Below, one piece after another: positions 51,008 to 60,233 of a stretch of DNA of 64,000 nucleotides. Both the position numbers and the translations under genes were made by a program. The notes below the pieces were generated by a model. That model did no database searches, was not told the DNA's origin, and was given only the letters and a program-made list of their open reading frames with translations. Source of the DNA: Flavobacterium sp. 102 (GTDB taxonomy: Bacteria; Bacteroidota; Bacteroidia; Flavobacteriales; Flavobacteriaceae). The stretch spans positions 682,001-746,000 of the forward strand of contig NZ_RBKX01000001.1 of the NCBI RefSeq assembly GCF_003634615.1, read 5' to 3'. Within the stretch, counting starts at the first letter, position 1, and the number at the start of each line of letters is the position of its first letter.

Positions 51008-52645
51008 ATGTTTTTACAATTCAGAAAAAGATATATTATACCGTTGGTATTGAGCGGATTCCTTTTTGTCGGCGTAAGTTTCAAAGATGATTTCTTCGAA
51101 ATTTCTAAACAAATTGAAATATTCACCACACTCTTCAAAACCATCAACCAAAACTATGTAGATGAAACCAATCCGGCAGAATTGATGGACAAAGCCATTA
51201 AAAGTATGTTGGCCGATTTGGATCCGTACACGAATTATTTCAACGAACAAGATGTCATCAAATTCAAAATCAACAATACCGGAGAATATACCGGGATTGG
51301 TGCATTGATTACCCGAAAAGAAGACAAACTGATTATCAAAGAACCATATAAAGGATTTCCTGCTGACAAAGCCGGGTTGAAAGCCGGTGATGAAATTATC
51401 CAAATTGGCGATGTCTTGCTTGCCGATTTTAAAGACGACGCTTCTCAATTGTTAAAAGGTGCCAAAAACACTAAAGTTGACATCAAGTATCTCCGACAAG
51501 GGAAACCCTTAACTACGCAATTAATTTTAGACGAAGTCGAAGTCAAGGCCGTTCCGTTTTATGGAAAAGTGGATGATAAAACCGGTTACATTGTCTTATC
51601 ACAATTCAACAAAAAAGCCTCCTCTGAAACTAAAGAAGCACTGGAAAAATTAAAAGCTGCTGGTGCAACCCAAATCATTCTAGACTTGCGAGGCAATCCC
51701 GGTGGTTTGTTGCATGAAGCGGTTAATATTTGCAATTTATTTGTGCCCAAAGGTGAAATCATCGTGACCACCAAATCGAAAAACGAAAAATACAACAATA
51801 CATATAAAACTAATAGAGAACCTATTGATACTGAAATTCCTTTAGTGATAATTGTTGACGGTAAAAGTGCATCGGCTTCTGAAATTGTTTCAGGTGCTTT
51901 GCAAGATTTAGATCGTGCTGTAATTGTTGGCAGCAGAAGTTTCGGAAAAGGATTGGTGCAAAGACCGATTGACATGACTTATGGGACACAAGTTAAAGTG
52001 ACCATTTCGAGATATTACACGCCATCCGGAAGATGTATTCAGGCTTTAAATTACAACAAAAAAGACAAAACAGGCAAAGCAACGCGCAACGACGAGAAAA
52101 GTTTTAACGCTTTCAAAACCAAAAAAGGAAGACCTGTTTTCGATGGTGGTGGCGTTTTACCCGATGTTGAAATCGAAGAAACCAAAACCAGTTCGATTGC
52201 TGACGCTTTGCAAAAAAATGACGGTATCTTCAATTATGTAACTCATTATTACTATAAAAACCCAACCTTAGGCGATAAAATTCCAACGATTACTGATGCA
52301 GATTTTTCGGATTTTAAAGCCTATTTGAAACGTGAAAAAATTGAGTTCAATACCGAAACCGAAATCGCGCTTAAAAACACTTTGGAAAAAGCGAAAAAGG
52401 AACAAGTAGATTCAGCCATTAATACAGAATACCAACAACTATTGACCGCTTTACAAAAAAGTGAAGAAATCCTTATTGACAAAAACCAAAGGGAAATTAA
52501 AACATTGATTTTAGATGAAATCATCAAGCGTTATCAATACAAAGAAGGATTGTATCAGTATTATGCTAAAAGCAATTTAGAAATAAAAAAAGCCATTGGA
52601 GTCTTAAATAATACGGCAGAATACAATAAGATTTTAAAAATTTAA
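51008..52645 (+). CDS. S41-family C-terminal-processing protease
   Basis: A 545-residue exported protease. It has an N-terminal signal-anchor (YIIPLVLSGFLFVGVSF) and a PDZ domain (about 85-165: TGEYTGIGALITRKEDKLIIKEPYKGFPADKAGLKAGDEIIQIGDV). In the S41 catalytic core (about 175-345), the catalytic Ser is in VDGKSASASEIVSGAL and the Lys in SRSFGKGLVQRP. The helical C-terminal tail is long (about 400-545). It is tightly linked to DUF4349 (2 bases) and the tandem-OmpA gene (1 base). A role in periplasmic or envelope protein turnover is likely. Confidence 0.93.
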   Translation: MFLQFRKRYIIPLVLSGFLFVGVSFKDDFFEISKQIEIFTTLFKTINQNYVDETNPAELMDKAIKSMLADLDPYTNYFNEQDVIKFKINNTGEYTGIGALITRKEDKLIIKEPYKGFPADKAGLKAGDEIIQIGDVLLADFKDDASQLLKGAKNTKVDIKYLRQGKPLTTQLILDEVEVKAVPFYGKVDDKTGYIVLSQFNKKASSETKEALEKLKAAGATQIILDLRGNPGGLLHEAVNICNLFVPKGEIIVTTKSKNEKYNNTYKTNREPIDTEIPLVIIVDGKSASASEIVSGALQDLDRAVIVGSRSFGKGLVQRPIDMTYGTQVKVTISRYYTPSGRCIQALNYNKKDKTGKATRNDEKSFNAFKTKKGRPVFDGGGVLPDVEIEETKTSSIADALQKNDGIFNYVTHYYYKNPTLGDKIPTITDADFSDFKAYLKREKIEFNTETEIALKNTLEKAKKEQVDSAINTEYQQLLTALQKSEEILIDKNQREIKTLILDEIIKRYQYKEGLYQYYAKSNLEIKKAIGVLNNTAEYNKILKI

Positions 52646-52646
52646 C

Positions 52647-53459
52647 ATGAAGCTACTTAAATATTTGCCTTTACTTTTATTCGGTTTTTTACATGCTCAG
52701 GAAGAAGTAGTGCATTCGGTTTATTTTGACTTTGATAAATTTACTTTGAATGAAATCCAAATTAAAGATGTGGTAGATTTTATCAAAAAAACCGATTCCA
52801 CCCGAATAGAATCCATCCAGATTTTTGGTTATACCGATGATATTGGTAAGGAAGCTTATAATTTTAAGCTTTCAACCCAACGAGCTACCGAAATTCAAAA
52901 TAAATTTATTGAAAACGGAATCAAGAGCAAAATCATTGTAACCATTGAAGGTAAAGGAAGAATTCTTATCGATGATGACATTATAGAAAACCTACCCGAG
53001 AAACGCTCTAAAAACCGCCGAGTTGACGTAGTACTCAATTTAAAACCATTACCTAAAATTGAAATTCCGGGTTTTTACAGTACGATTCAAAAAAAGCACA
53101 TCGTTGGCGATCACATTTATTTGGACAATGTTTTATTCGAAAGAGGAAGCAGTAAATTGACCTTTAAATCGAAAACGGAGTTGGATAAAATTGCCAAACT
53201 TTTGATGAAATACAAAAATCTGAAGTTTGAAATCCAAGGTCACGTTTGTTGCACACCGCCTTACCAAAAAGAAGCCATAGACAAAGACACTAAAAAACGC
53301 CAATTGTCTACCAACAGAGCGCAAACAGTTTACAAGTATTTAATTTGGAAAAAAATTCCAAAAGATAGAATGACTTTTAAAGGTTATGGCAATACCGTTC
53401 CGCTTGGAAAAGGTGCAGAATATGACCGAAGAGTAGAATTAGTAATTTCAAAAGTGTAA
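52647..53459 (+). CDS. Tandem OmpA-domain periplasmic protein
   Basis: A 270-residue exported protein (signal LPLLLFGFLHAQ) made almost only of two OmpA-like peptidoglycan-binding domains. The first (about 22-132) has VYFDFDKFTL, GYTDDIGKEAYNFKLSTQRA and KRSKNRRVDVVL. The second (about 155-268) has NVLFERGSSKLTFKS, GHVCCTPPYQKE..RQLSTNRA and EYDRRVELVI. In the second domain the usual Asp after the Gly-His is replaced by Val-Cys-Cys, so diaminopimelate binding may be altered. No beta-barrel is present. It follows the S41 protease by 1 base and its stop codon abuts that of the converging acetyltransferase gene. Confidence 0.88.
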   Translation: MKLLKYLPLLLFGFLHAQEEVVHSVYFDFDKFTLNEIQIKDVVDFIKKTDSTRIESIQIFGYTDDIGKEAYNFKLSTQRATEIQNKFIENGIKSKIIVTIEGKGRILIDDDIIENLPEKRSKNRRVDVVLNLKPLPKIEIPGFYSTIQKKHIVGDHIYLDNVLFERGSSKLTFKSKTELDKIAKLLMKYKNLKFEIQGHVCCTPPYQKEAIDKDTKKRQLSTNRAQTVYKYLIWKKIPKDRMTFKGYGNTVPLGKGAEYDRRVELVISKV

Positions 53460-53906
53460 TTACTCTTTCTTCATTTCGATATGAGGAATATCATCTTCCA
53501 AATACATATCGCTGGTTTGAATAAAACCGTGACTTTCATAGAATTTCTTCAAGTATAATTGAGCTGAAATCGTTATTTTTCTTTGGTCAAAATGGGTTTT
53601 GATGACTTGAATAGCTTCACGCATTAATATATGGCCCAGTTTTTTAGAACGAGAATGTTCTTTGACTACAACACGACCAATGGAAGCCTGTTCAAAATAA
53701 TCATTTGGTTTAAAAAGTCTCGCATAAGCAACAATTTCACCATTATTCTCGCCAATTAAATGAAGTGCTTTCTCATCTTTCCCATCAATATCCTGATAAA
53801 CGCAATTTTGCTCCACTATAAAGACTTCGGCTCGCAATTGTAACAAAGTATAAAGTTCATTCGTCGAAAGTGCTTCAAATCGCTTTATTTTCCATTCTAA
53901 ATTCAT
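53460..53906 (-). CDS. ElaA-type GNAT acetyltransferase
   Basis: A 148-residue GNAT-family N-acetyltransferase. The ATG at 53906 (MNLEWKIKRFEALSTNELYTLLQLRAEVFIVEQNCVYQDIDGKDEKALHLIG) gives the ElaA family start. The longer frame adds residues from the neighbouring gene's 3' end. The acetyl-CoA-binding region has ASIGRVVVKEHSRSKKLGHILMREAI. The substrate is unknown. It is 5 bases downstream of the DUF4837 gene, and its end touches the tandem-OmpA gene. Confidence 0.92.
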   Translation of the reverse strand: MNLEWKIKRFEALSTNELYTLLQLRAEVFIVEQNCVYQDIDGKDEKALHLIGENNGEIVAYARLFKPNDYFEQASIGRVVVKEHSRSKKLGHILMREAIQVIKTHFDQRKITISAQLYLKKFYESHGFIQTSDMYLEDDIPHIEMKKE

Positions 53907-53911
53907 GACAA

Positions 53912-54883
53912 TTATTTTTTGAATTGAATCGACTTGATGATTGATTCCAGCTCGAACATCAAATCTCTTTTTTCTTTTGATGGTGCATAACAAAAACCTT
54001 CCAACACCAATATTCTTCTGTTTGGTTTATCAAAAATAACGTAGTTGATAAATGGTCCTGACATGAAGTCGTTTTTCATTTGCCAAGTGCCTTTGGTTTC
54101 ATAGGCATTTCTTCCGGCTAAAATGGTTTTGGAAAAATAGGGTGAATAAGCTTCTTCAGTTACCATTCTTGTTCTATAAGCCGAACCGTGAATGTACTTT
54201 CTCCCAATAGAATCTCTGGTTTTTACAATATCATTGACTGCGTTATTAGGGTTAATGTCATTCCATGGTAATTGGTATATTATCACACTGGTATTGCCAC
54301 TAGTGATTTCGCTTTTGAGCCAAATAAAATTCTTTCTTCGCATGACATACTCATATTTCGAAGGTATCAGCAAATCGATATTGAATTTGGTTTGGATTTT
54401 TTTAGTGTCTAATAAAGAATCTTTGAAAATCTTTTGGTTTTGCCCAATTTCAATCGCTCTCATTTTTTGAATGATGTTCGGTGCGTTTTCTTCTAATATG
54501 TCCAAAATTTCTGCTGTCGTTTTTCCTGAAATATGGACGGCATTTTGTGGCGATGAAAATTCATTTTCTTTGATTTCAAATTTAGTCTCGTTGCCTTTTT
54601 TTATAATGATAATATTTCTGGCATCTGTAGAAAAACCTTCGAAAAGTTTAACGGGATATTGATTGATGGTAAACAAAGGTTCTTCTTGTGGTAAACCCAA
54701 AACCGGTGAAGCAAATTTATTCCGGATGCTGTCACCTACTTCACCATTCCAAAGTTGGTCGTCAATAATTACGGCAATAGTGTTTATCGCAGCAGTAGAA
54801 TCGCCCGGCAGCTTGTCCTTTTTAAACGAACAAGAACTCACGATAAACGTGACAAAAAGCCATAAAAAAAGGGTTTTACTCAT
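53912..54883 (-). CDS. DUF4837 family lipoprotein
   Basis: A 323-residue lipoprotein. The ATG at 54883 (MSKTLFLWLFVTFIVSSCSFKKDK) gives a proper signal with lipobox VSSC. The mature part has INTIAVIIDDQLWNGEVGDSIRNKFASPVLGLPQEEPLF, DLLIPSKYEYVMRRKNFIWLKSEITSGNTSVIIYQLP and GAWQMKNDF-like ETKGTWQMKNDFMSGPFINYVIFD, as in DUF4837. Function unknown. It forms an operon with the ElaA-like acetyltransferase. Confidence 0.88.
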   Translation of the reverse strand: MSKTLFLWLFVTFIVSSCSFKKDKLPGDSTAAINTIAVIIDDQLWNGEVGDSIRNKFASPVLGLPQEEPLFTINQYPVKLFEGFSTDARNIIIIKKGNETKFEIKENEFSSPQNAVHISGKTTAEILDILEENAPNIIQKMRAIEIGQNQKIFKDSLLDTKKIQTKFNIDLLIPSKYEYVMRRKNFIWLKSEITSGNTSVIIYQLPWNDINPNNAVNDIVKTRDSIGRKYIHGSAYRTRMVTEEAYSPYFSKTILAGRNAYETKGTWQMKNDFMSGPFINYVIFDKPNRRILVLEGFCYAPSKEKRDLMFELESIIKSIQFKK

Positions 54884-54921
54884 AATTGAAATAAAACCCA
54901 AATTTATATAAGATTTTCGGA

Positions 54922-57189
54922 TTAACCGTTGTTAATTTTTAACTTCATGCCCGGTTTCAAACTTTCGTTTTTGATTCCGTTCCATTTTTTGATGTCTGAA
55001 ATGCTTACACCAGGATATTTTTTGGCAATGCTAAATAAGGAATCACCTTTTTTGACATAATACGTTTTTACTGCGTTTCTATCACTTGCAGCAATGCTTT
55101 CTTTTTTAGAAGATTTCGCTTCGTTAATAGCCACTTCTTTTTTAGAAACGATTAAGGTTTGACCCAACTTCACATTGTTATCTTCCATGTCGTTCCACTC
55201 TTTGATTTCCGTAAGAGTAACATTGTATTTTTTGGCAATGGTACCAAGATATTCACCTTTTCTAACCTTGTGTTCCACAATTTTAGTTTCGGTTTTTGGT
55301 GCTTCGGTTACTGTGTTTTCATCTTTATTGGCTAAAGCTAATTTTGAACCCGTTTGAACATGTAAATCATCAAGATTGTTCCATTTTTTCAAATCTTCAA
55401 GACTAACATTAAATTTTTTGGCAATACTGAAAAGATTATCTCCTCTTTGTACTTCATAATAATCACCAATTTCTTCGGTAGAATCACCATTGTTATCATT
55501 CGAAGCTACTGCGGTTTCAACTTTGTTGTCAATGATTGCTTTTTCTGCTTTCACTTCTTTTCTAACAGTAGTAACCACTCTTTCATTTTTGATGATTTTT
55601 AAATTGGCACCTAGAGCGATATTATTGCTTTTTAGTTTGTTCCATTTTTTCACTTCTGCTACAGAAACGCCGTATTTGCCTGAAATCTCACCCAAGTTAT
55701 CACCTTTTCTAACCTTGTAGTATTTCACCACGTCTTTATAGGCAACCACTTTTTCTTCTTTGAATAATTTGTTGCTATTTGAAGCTACAACAGCTGTATC
55801 GGCTTCATTTGTTGCTTTATTTTCATTCGAAGCGATATCACTGTTAGTATAATCAGCTACATAAATTTTTAAGTTTCTGCCCAATGGCGCTTTGCTACTT
55901 CTCAAATGATTCCATTTTTTAAGCTCCGCAATTGTAATACCATACCTATTTGAAATCTTGCTTAAACTTTCACCTCTTCTAACTTTATGGTATTTCACAT
56001 TGGCAGAAGAACCAGAATTTGAAGAAGCCAACATCGTTTTTTCAAACGGTTTTTCTCTTCTATTGGCTTCGTAATCAGCATAAGCATAAATCTTATCTTC
56101 ATTAGAAGTAAATACTGCTATTTTATCAACCGGTAATCTTAAAAAGTGTTTTTGTCCCGAAATAAACGGAACTACTTCTCTTTTGTAAGAAGGATTTAAA
56201 AACTGCAACTCAGCAACAGAAACATCCATTAAATCAGCAATTTGTTTGAAAGTCATTGCTCTTTTAATCATTACAGTATCGGTTGCAAAATGATGTGCAA
56301 CAGCTCTGTCCGGTTTGATTCCGTGTTCTTTATGGTATTCGAAAATATACATTGTGGCTAAGAAAGCCGGAACATATCCTTGGGTTTCTTTGTGTAAAAA
56401 TGGCCTAATATTCCAGTAGTTTTGTTTTCCTCCTGAACGTCGAATCGCTTTCGCCACATTTCCAGGACCTGTATTGTAAGACGCCAAAACCAAATCCCAA
56501 TCGCCAAAAATAGCATACATATTTTTCATGTATTGTGTTGCGGCATTACTGGCTTTTAAAGGATCGCTTCTTTCATCTACGTAAGTGTCGACTTTTAATC
56601 CGTATTGTTTTCCGGTTTGGTACATGAACTGCCATAAACCTGTCGCTCCAACTCTTGAAACTGCTCTTGGATTCAAAGCTGATTCTACAACCGATAAATA
56701 TTTAATTTCTAGTGGAATATTTTGTGCTGCTAACGACTCTTCAAACATTGGGAAATAATACTGAGAAATGCCGATTAGTCTTTCAAAAGAACGCTTTCTG
56801 TTCTTTAAAAACGATTTGATTACGTTTTCTAAACCTTGGTTGTATTCAATATTGAAAGGTGATTTTTCATCTAATGCTTTTAGTCTTTCTTTCAAAAGTT
56901 CGGTTGGCAATTCGTAGTCCACTTTTTGATCCACATCGATGTTTTTGATGTCAAAAGTTAACTCGTTATATAAATCCAAACTTGCCAATTCCTTCATCCA
57001 CATACTGTCAATACATTTGGCAATGTTGTCGTGAATAAACGAAGCTTTGATGGAATCTAAAACTTCTCTTTGGGTTAATTCTCTTTTGGGCAACTTGGCC
57101 TGAACCGGAATCACTTTAATGGTATCTTGGGCAAAAATTGCCGAAGAAGCCATAATAAGTGCTAAAGTTGTAATTTTTCTAATATTCAT
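54922..57189 (-). CDS. LysM lytic transglycosylase (MltD-like)
   Basis: A 755-residue exported murein hydrolase. After the signal (ALIMASSAIFAQ) comes an SLT/transglycosylase domain (about 155-310), with the catalytic Glu in VVESALNPRAVSRVGATGLWQFM and later LASYNTGPGNVAKA. A divergent LysM-like segment (about 330-375) and then five clear LysM repeats follow (about 408, 487, 577, 645 and 705 onwards: YHKVRRGESLSKIS, YYKVRKGDNLGEIS, YYEVQRGDNLFSIA, EHKVRKGEYLGTIA, TYYVKKGDSLFSIA). They bind peptidoglycan. The linkers between repeats are low-complexity and Lys/Glu-rich. It should cut glycan strands during growth or recycling. Confidence 0.94.
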   Translation of the reverse strand: MNIRKITTLALIMASSAIFAQDTIKVIPVQAKLPKRELTQREVLDSIKASFIHDNIAKCIDSMWMKELASLDLYNELTFDIKNIDVDQKVDYELPTELLKERLKALDEKSPFNIEYNQGLENVIKSFLKNRKRSFERLIGISQYYFPMFEESLAAQNIPLEIKYLSVVESALNPRAVSRVGATGLWQFMYQTGKQYGLKVDTYVDERSDPLKASNAATQYMKNMYAIFGDWDLVLASYNTGPGNVAKAIRRSGGKQNYWNIRPFLHKETQGYVPAFLATMYIFEYHKEHGIKPDRAVAHHFATDTVMIKRAMTFKQIADLMDVSVAELQFLNPSYKREVVPFISGQKHFLRLPVDKIAVFTSNEDKIYAYADYEANRREKPFEKTMLASSNSGSSANVKYHKVRRGESLSKISNRYGITIAELKKWNHLRSSKAPLGRNLKIYVADYTNSDIASNENKATNEADTAVVASNSNKLFKEEKVVAYKDVVKYYKVRKGDNLGEISGKYGVSVAEVKKWNKLKSNNIALGANLKIIKNERVVTTVRKEVKAEKAIIDNKVETAVASNDNNGDSTEEIGDYYEVQRGDNLFSIAKKFNVSLEDLKKWNNLDDLHVQTGSKLALANKDENTVTEAPKTETKIVEHKVRKGEYLGTIAKKYNVTLTEIKEWNDMEDNNVKLGQTLIVSKKEVAINEAKSSKKESIAASDRNAVKTYYVKKGDSLFSIAKKYPGVSISDIKKWNGIKNESLKPGMKLKINNG

Positions 57190-57221
57190 ACTGTAATATT
57201 ATAAGTGGTATTTGTTTCAGA

Positions 57222-57243
57222 TTGTTAATTGTATAATTAACAA
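57222..57243. repeat. Perfect palindrome between pgk and the LysM gene
   Basis: TTGTTAATT / AATTAACAA with a 4-base loop (GTAT), in the 87-base gap between two co-directional genes. It is AT-only apart from two G/C pairs and lacks a T run, so it may be a regulator site rather than a terminator. Confidence 0.45.
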
Positions 57244-57276
57244 CGTAATTAATTGTCTTTTATTGTGTTGCAAATG

Positions 57277-58464
57277 TTAATTTAAAATTGCAGCAATTCC
57301 CGGTAAATCTCTTCCTTCTAACATTTCCAACATTGCGCCGCCGCCGGTTGACACATAACTCATCTTATCTTCTAAGCCGAATTGTTTAACAGCTGCAACC
57401 GAATCTCCTCCACCAACGAGTGAAAAAGCACCGTTAACTGTTGATTCTGCAATATAATTTCCTAATGTAATGGTTCCTTTAGCAAAGTTTTCCATTTCAA
57501 AAACGCCTAATGGTCCGTTCCAAAGAATAGTTTTTGACTCCATGATTACTTGCTTGAAATTTTCCAATGATTTTGGTCCGGCGTCTAAGCCTTGCCAACC
57601 ATCCGGAATTTCTCGAACGTCCACTATTTTTGTGTTGGCATCATTTGAAAAAGCATCTGCTGCAACTACATCCACCGGAATATGGATCTGAACGTTTTTC
57701 TCTTTGGCCAAACGTAAAATTTCCAAAGCCAATTCTTGTTTATCCTCTTCACAAATCGAATCTCCGATTTTTCCGCCCAAGGCTTTCACGAAAGTAAAAG
57801 TCATTCCTCCGCCGATAATCATGTGGTCGACTTTGTCTAAAATATTTTCAATCACCGTAATTTTTGAAGAAACTTTTGAACCTCCAAGAACTGCAGTTAC
57901 CGGTTTTACTGAATTATTCAACACGCGATTCAAACTTTCAATTTCTTTTGCCAAAAGCATGCCGAAACATTTACTTGTTGGAAAAAACTTTGCAATTATT
58001 GTAGTTGAAGCGTGTGCTCTATGTGCTGTTCCGAAAGCGTCATTCACATAAATATCACCTAGGGATGCTAATTCTTTGGCGAAATCCTCATCGCCGGCTT
58101 CTTCCTCAGCATAAAAACGAAGGTTTTCTAGTAATAAAACTTCGCCCGGTTTTAAATCTTTCGCAGCACTTTGGGCAATTTCCCCTCTACAATCTTCCGC
58201 AAAAAGAACCTTAACGCCTAAAACTTCTGATGTTTTTGCCACAATATGTCTTAATGAATATTGGTCTTGTTTTCCTTTTGGTCTTCCCAAATGTGACATC
58301 AAAATTACACTTCCTCCATCGGCTAAAATGGCATCTATAGTTGGCTTCGCTGCTTCAATTCGGTTAGCATCCGTAACATTAAAATTTTCGTCTAAAGGCA
58401 CATTGAAATCAACTCTAATAATCGCTTTTTTGGCTTGGAAATTAAAATCTTGAAGTGTTTTCAT
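57277..58464 (-). CDS. pgk: Phosphoglycerate kinase
   Basis: A 395-residue glycolytic kinase that transfers phosphate from 1,3-bisphosphoglycerate to ADP. Typical blocks: [106 protein letters not shown] and the nucleotide-binding [35 protein letters not shown]. Length is canonical. A -7 element (TATATTTG, 58493-58500 on the minus strand) lies 29 bases upstream. Confidence 0.97.
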   Translation of the reverse strand: MKTLQDFNFQAKKAIIRVDFNVPLDENFNVTDANRIEAAKPTIDAILADGGSVILMSHLGRPKGKQDQYSLRHIVAKTSEVLGVKVLFAEDCRGEIAQSAAKDLKPGEVLLLENLRFYAEEEAGDEDFAKELASLGDIYVNDAFGTAHRAHASTTIIAKFFPTSKCFGMLLAKEIESLNRVLNNSVKPVTAVLGGSKVSSKITVIENILDKVDHMIIGGGMTFTFVKALGGKIGDSICEEDKQELALEILRLAKEKNVQIHIPVDVVAADAFSNDANTKIVDVREIPDGWQGLDAGPKSLENFKQVIMESKTILWNGPLGVFEMENFAKGTITLGNYIAESTVNGAFSLVGGGDSVAAVKQFGLEDKMSYVSTGGGAMLEMLEGRDLPGIAAILN

Positions 58465-58492
58465 CTAAAATTTAAGTGGTTATGATTCCTTG

Positions 58493-58500
58493 CAAATATA
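58493..58500 (-). promoter_or_regulatory. -7 promoter element of pgk
   Basis: Minus-strand TATATTTG matches TAnnTTTG, 28 bases before the pgk start. Confidence 0.6.
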
Positions 58501-58685
58501 ATAAAATTTAATTTCATCGGAGATTTTTGTGCGTTTGTCGATGATTTTTAAGAAAAATTTAAGCCATAAGCCATTTATTTTCAGTTAAATAGTGTTTCAA
58601 TACCCATTAACTTACAAGAGTGACAAGGAGTAATATTTGAATGTAAAGCTTGCCAAATGCTTTTCTTTTAGCCAAAAATTTGCTC

Positions 58686-58693
58686 TATATTTG
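58686..58693 (+). promoter_or_regulatory. -7 promoter element almost touching the holB start codon
   Basis: TATATTTG matches TAnnTTTG and ends 3 bases before the ATG at 58697. If used, the transcript would start at or within a few bases of the ATG, giving a leaderless or near-leaderless mRNA. Confidence 0.5.
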
Positions 58694-58696
58694 CTC

Positions 58697-59845
58697 ATGC
58701 AGTTTTCAGAAATACTTGGCCAAGATTACCTTAAAAACCATCTCGTTAAAAGTGCTTTATCGGGAAGGATTCCACATGCACAGTTGTTTGTTGGTCCCGA
58801 AGGTAGCGGAACATTGGCTATGGCGATTGCTTATGCGCAATTTGTTTTGTGTAATAACATTGGTATTGAAAATAATGGCGGAAATGAAAGTTGCAACTTA
58901 AAGTTTCAATCGCTTTCGCATCCAGATTTGCATTTTGTTTACCCGAATGTGACTAACGAAGACGTAAAATCAAAACCTAAAAGTGCCGATTTTATTATGG
59001 ACTGGCGTGAATTTGTTTTGCAAAATCCTTATGGAGGTTTATTTGATTGGTACAAACATCTCGGAGTTAAAAACAAGCAGGGCGAAATTCGGGTTGAAGA
59101 TGCTCAGGATATATTGAAAGCTTTGGCCTTAAAATCCTACGAAGGCGGTTATAAAATTATGATTGTTTGGATGGTGGACAAAATGAATATTGCGGCTTCC
59201 AATAAATTATTAAAATTGCTGGAAGAACCGCCTGAAAAAACGCTTTTTATCTTGATTTCCGAAAACGAAGAAGATATTATTCAAACGATTCGATCGCGTT
59301 GTCAAGTTTTGCATTTTGGCGCTTTACCGGAAAATGTTATTGTGGATGCTTTGATTTCACGTGAAAATTTAGATTCGAAAACCGCAGCCAAAATCGCTCA
59401 TCAAGCCCAAGGCAATTATAACAAAGCTTTATATTTATTGAGCGAAGACAATGAAGATTTACAATTCGAAAAATGGTTTGTCGATTGGGTTAGAGCAGCT
59501 TTCAGAGCCAAAGGAAACGCTGCTGCCATTCAGGATTTGATTGCTTGGAGTGAAGAAATTGCGAGTATTGGCCGCGAAGGTCAAAAGCAATTTTTGAATT
59601 TCTGTATTGATATGTTTAGACAAGCCTTGTTGCTGAACTATCAAAATGAAAAATTAGTATATTTAGAGCCTAAAGTCGAGAATTTTACGCTCGAAAAATT
59701 TGCGCCTTTCGTAAGCGGTAATAATATCAATGATATTTTTAAAGAGCTTTCGGATGCTATATATCACATTGAACGCAATGGAAATGCCAAAATCATTTTA
59801 ACCGATTTATCAATAAAACTTACCCGATTAATTCATAATAAATAA
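58697..59845 (+). CDS. holB: DNA polymerase III delta' subunit (clamp loader)
   Basis: A 382-residue clamp-loader subunit. I chose the ATG at 58697 (MQFSEILGQDYLKNHLVKSALSGRIPHAQLFVGPEGSGTLAMAIAYAQFVLC); a TTG frame 60 bases upstream is unlikely. Family features are the P-loop-like FVGPEGSGTLAMA, DAQDILKALALKSYEGGYKIMIVWMVDKMN, KLLKLLEEPPEKTLFILISENEEDIIQTIRSRCQVL with sensor-like SRC, and the C-terminal helical clamp-loader domain. The protein loads the sliding clamp with the other subunits. A -7 element sits directly before the start. DoxX follows after 4 bases. Confidence 0.92.
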   Translation: MQFSEILGQDYLKNHLVKSALSGRIPHAQLFVGPEGSGTLAMAIAYAQFVLCNNIGIENNGGNESCNLKFQSLSHPDLHFVYPNVTNEDVKSKPKSADFIMDWREFVLQNPYGGLFDWYKHLGVKNKQGEIRVEDAQDILKALALKSYEGGYKIMIVWMVDKMNIAASNKLLKLLEEPPEKTLFILISENEEDIIQTIRSRCQVLHFGALPENVIVDALISRENLDSKTAAKIAHQAQGNYNKALYLLSEDNEDLQFEKWFVDWVRAAFRAKGNAAAIQDLIAWSEEIASIGREGQKQFLNFCIDMFRQALLLNYQNEKLVYLEPKVENFTLEKFAPFVSGNNINDIFKELSDAIYHIERNGNAKIILTDLSIKLTRLIHNK

Positions 59846-59849
59846 ACCT

Positions 59850-60233
59850 ATGAACAATACAGCTTCTATCTTAGTTTTGCTTTTTTTAGCGGTTACTTTT
59901 GTGCAATCTGCTTATGATAAAGTCTTTGAATGGAAAGGCAATGTAGAATGGCTTAAAGGTCATTTTGAAAAAACTATTCTAAAAAATAACGTGCCATTTG
60001 CCTTGTTTATTATCTTGGTTTTAGAATTAATTACAGGGATTTTTGCGCTGGTCGGTTGTGTTGAATTAATGGTCAATGGCGGCAAAACATTTGGTTTTTA
60101 TGCGGCTGTTTTTTCTTCTATAACCTTGATATTTTTATTATTAGGCCAAAGATTGGCAAAGGATTATGATGGTGCGAGAACAATTGCTATTTATTTTGTG
60201 CCTTCGGTTTTAGCGGTTTGGTGGTTAAGTTAA
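59850..60233 (+). CDS. DoxX-family membrane protein
   Basis: A 127-residue inner-membrane protein with four hydrophobic segments (SILVLLFLAVTFVQSAYDK, FALFIILVLELITGIFALVG, FGFYAAVFSSITLIFLLLG, TIAIYFVPSVLAVWWLS). The DoxX signature WKGNVEWLKGHFEK lies between the first two. The family's role is uncertain. It lies 4 bases after holB. Its last 9 bases overlap the 3' end of the converging helicase gene. Confidence 0.85.
   Translation: MNNTASILVLLFLAVTFVQSAYDKVFEWKGNVEWLKGHFEKTILKNNVPFALFIILVLELITGIFALVGCVELMVNGGKTFGFYAAVFSSITLIFLLLGQRLAKDYDGARTIAIYFVPSVLAVWWLS

Noticed and set aside
58637..58696. TTG start 60 bases upstream of holB
   Set aside because: The added residues do not look like family sequence, and a -7 element overlies the region.
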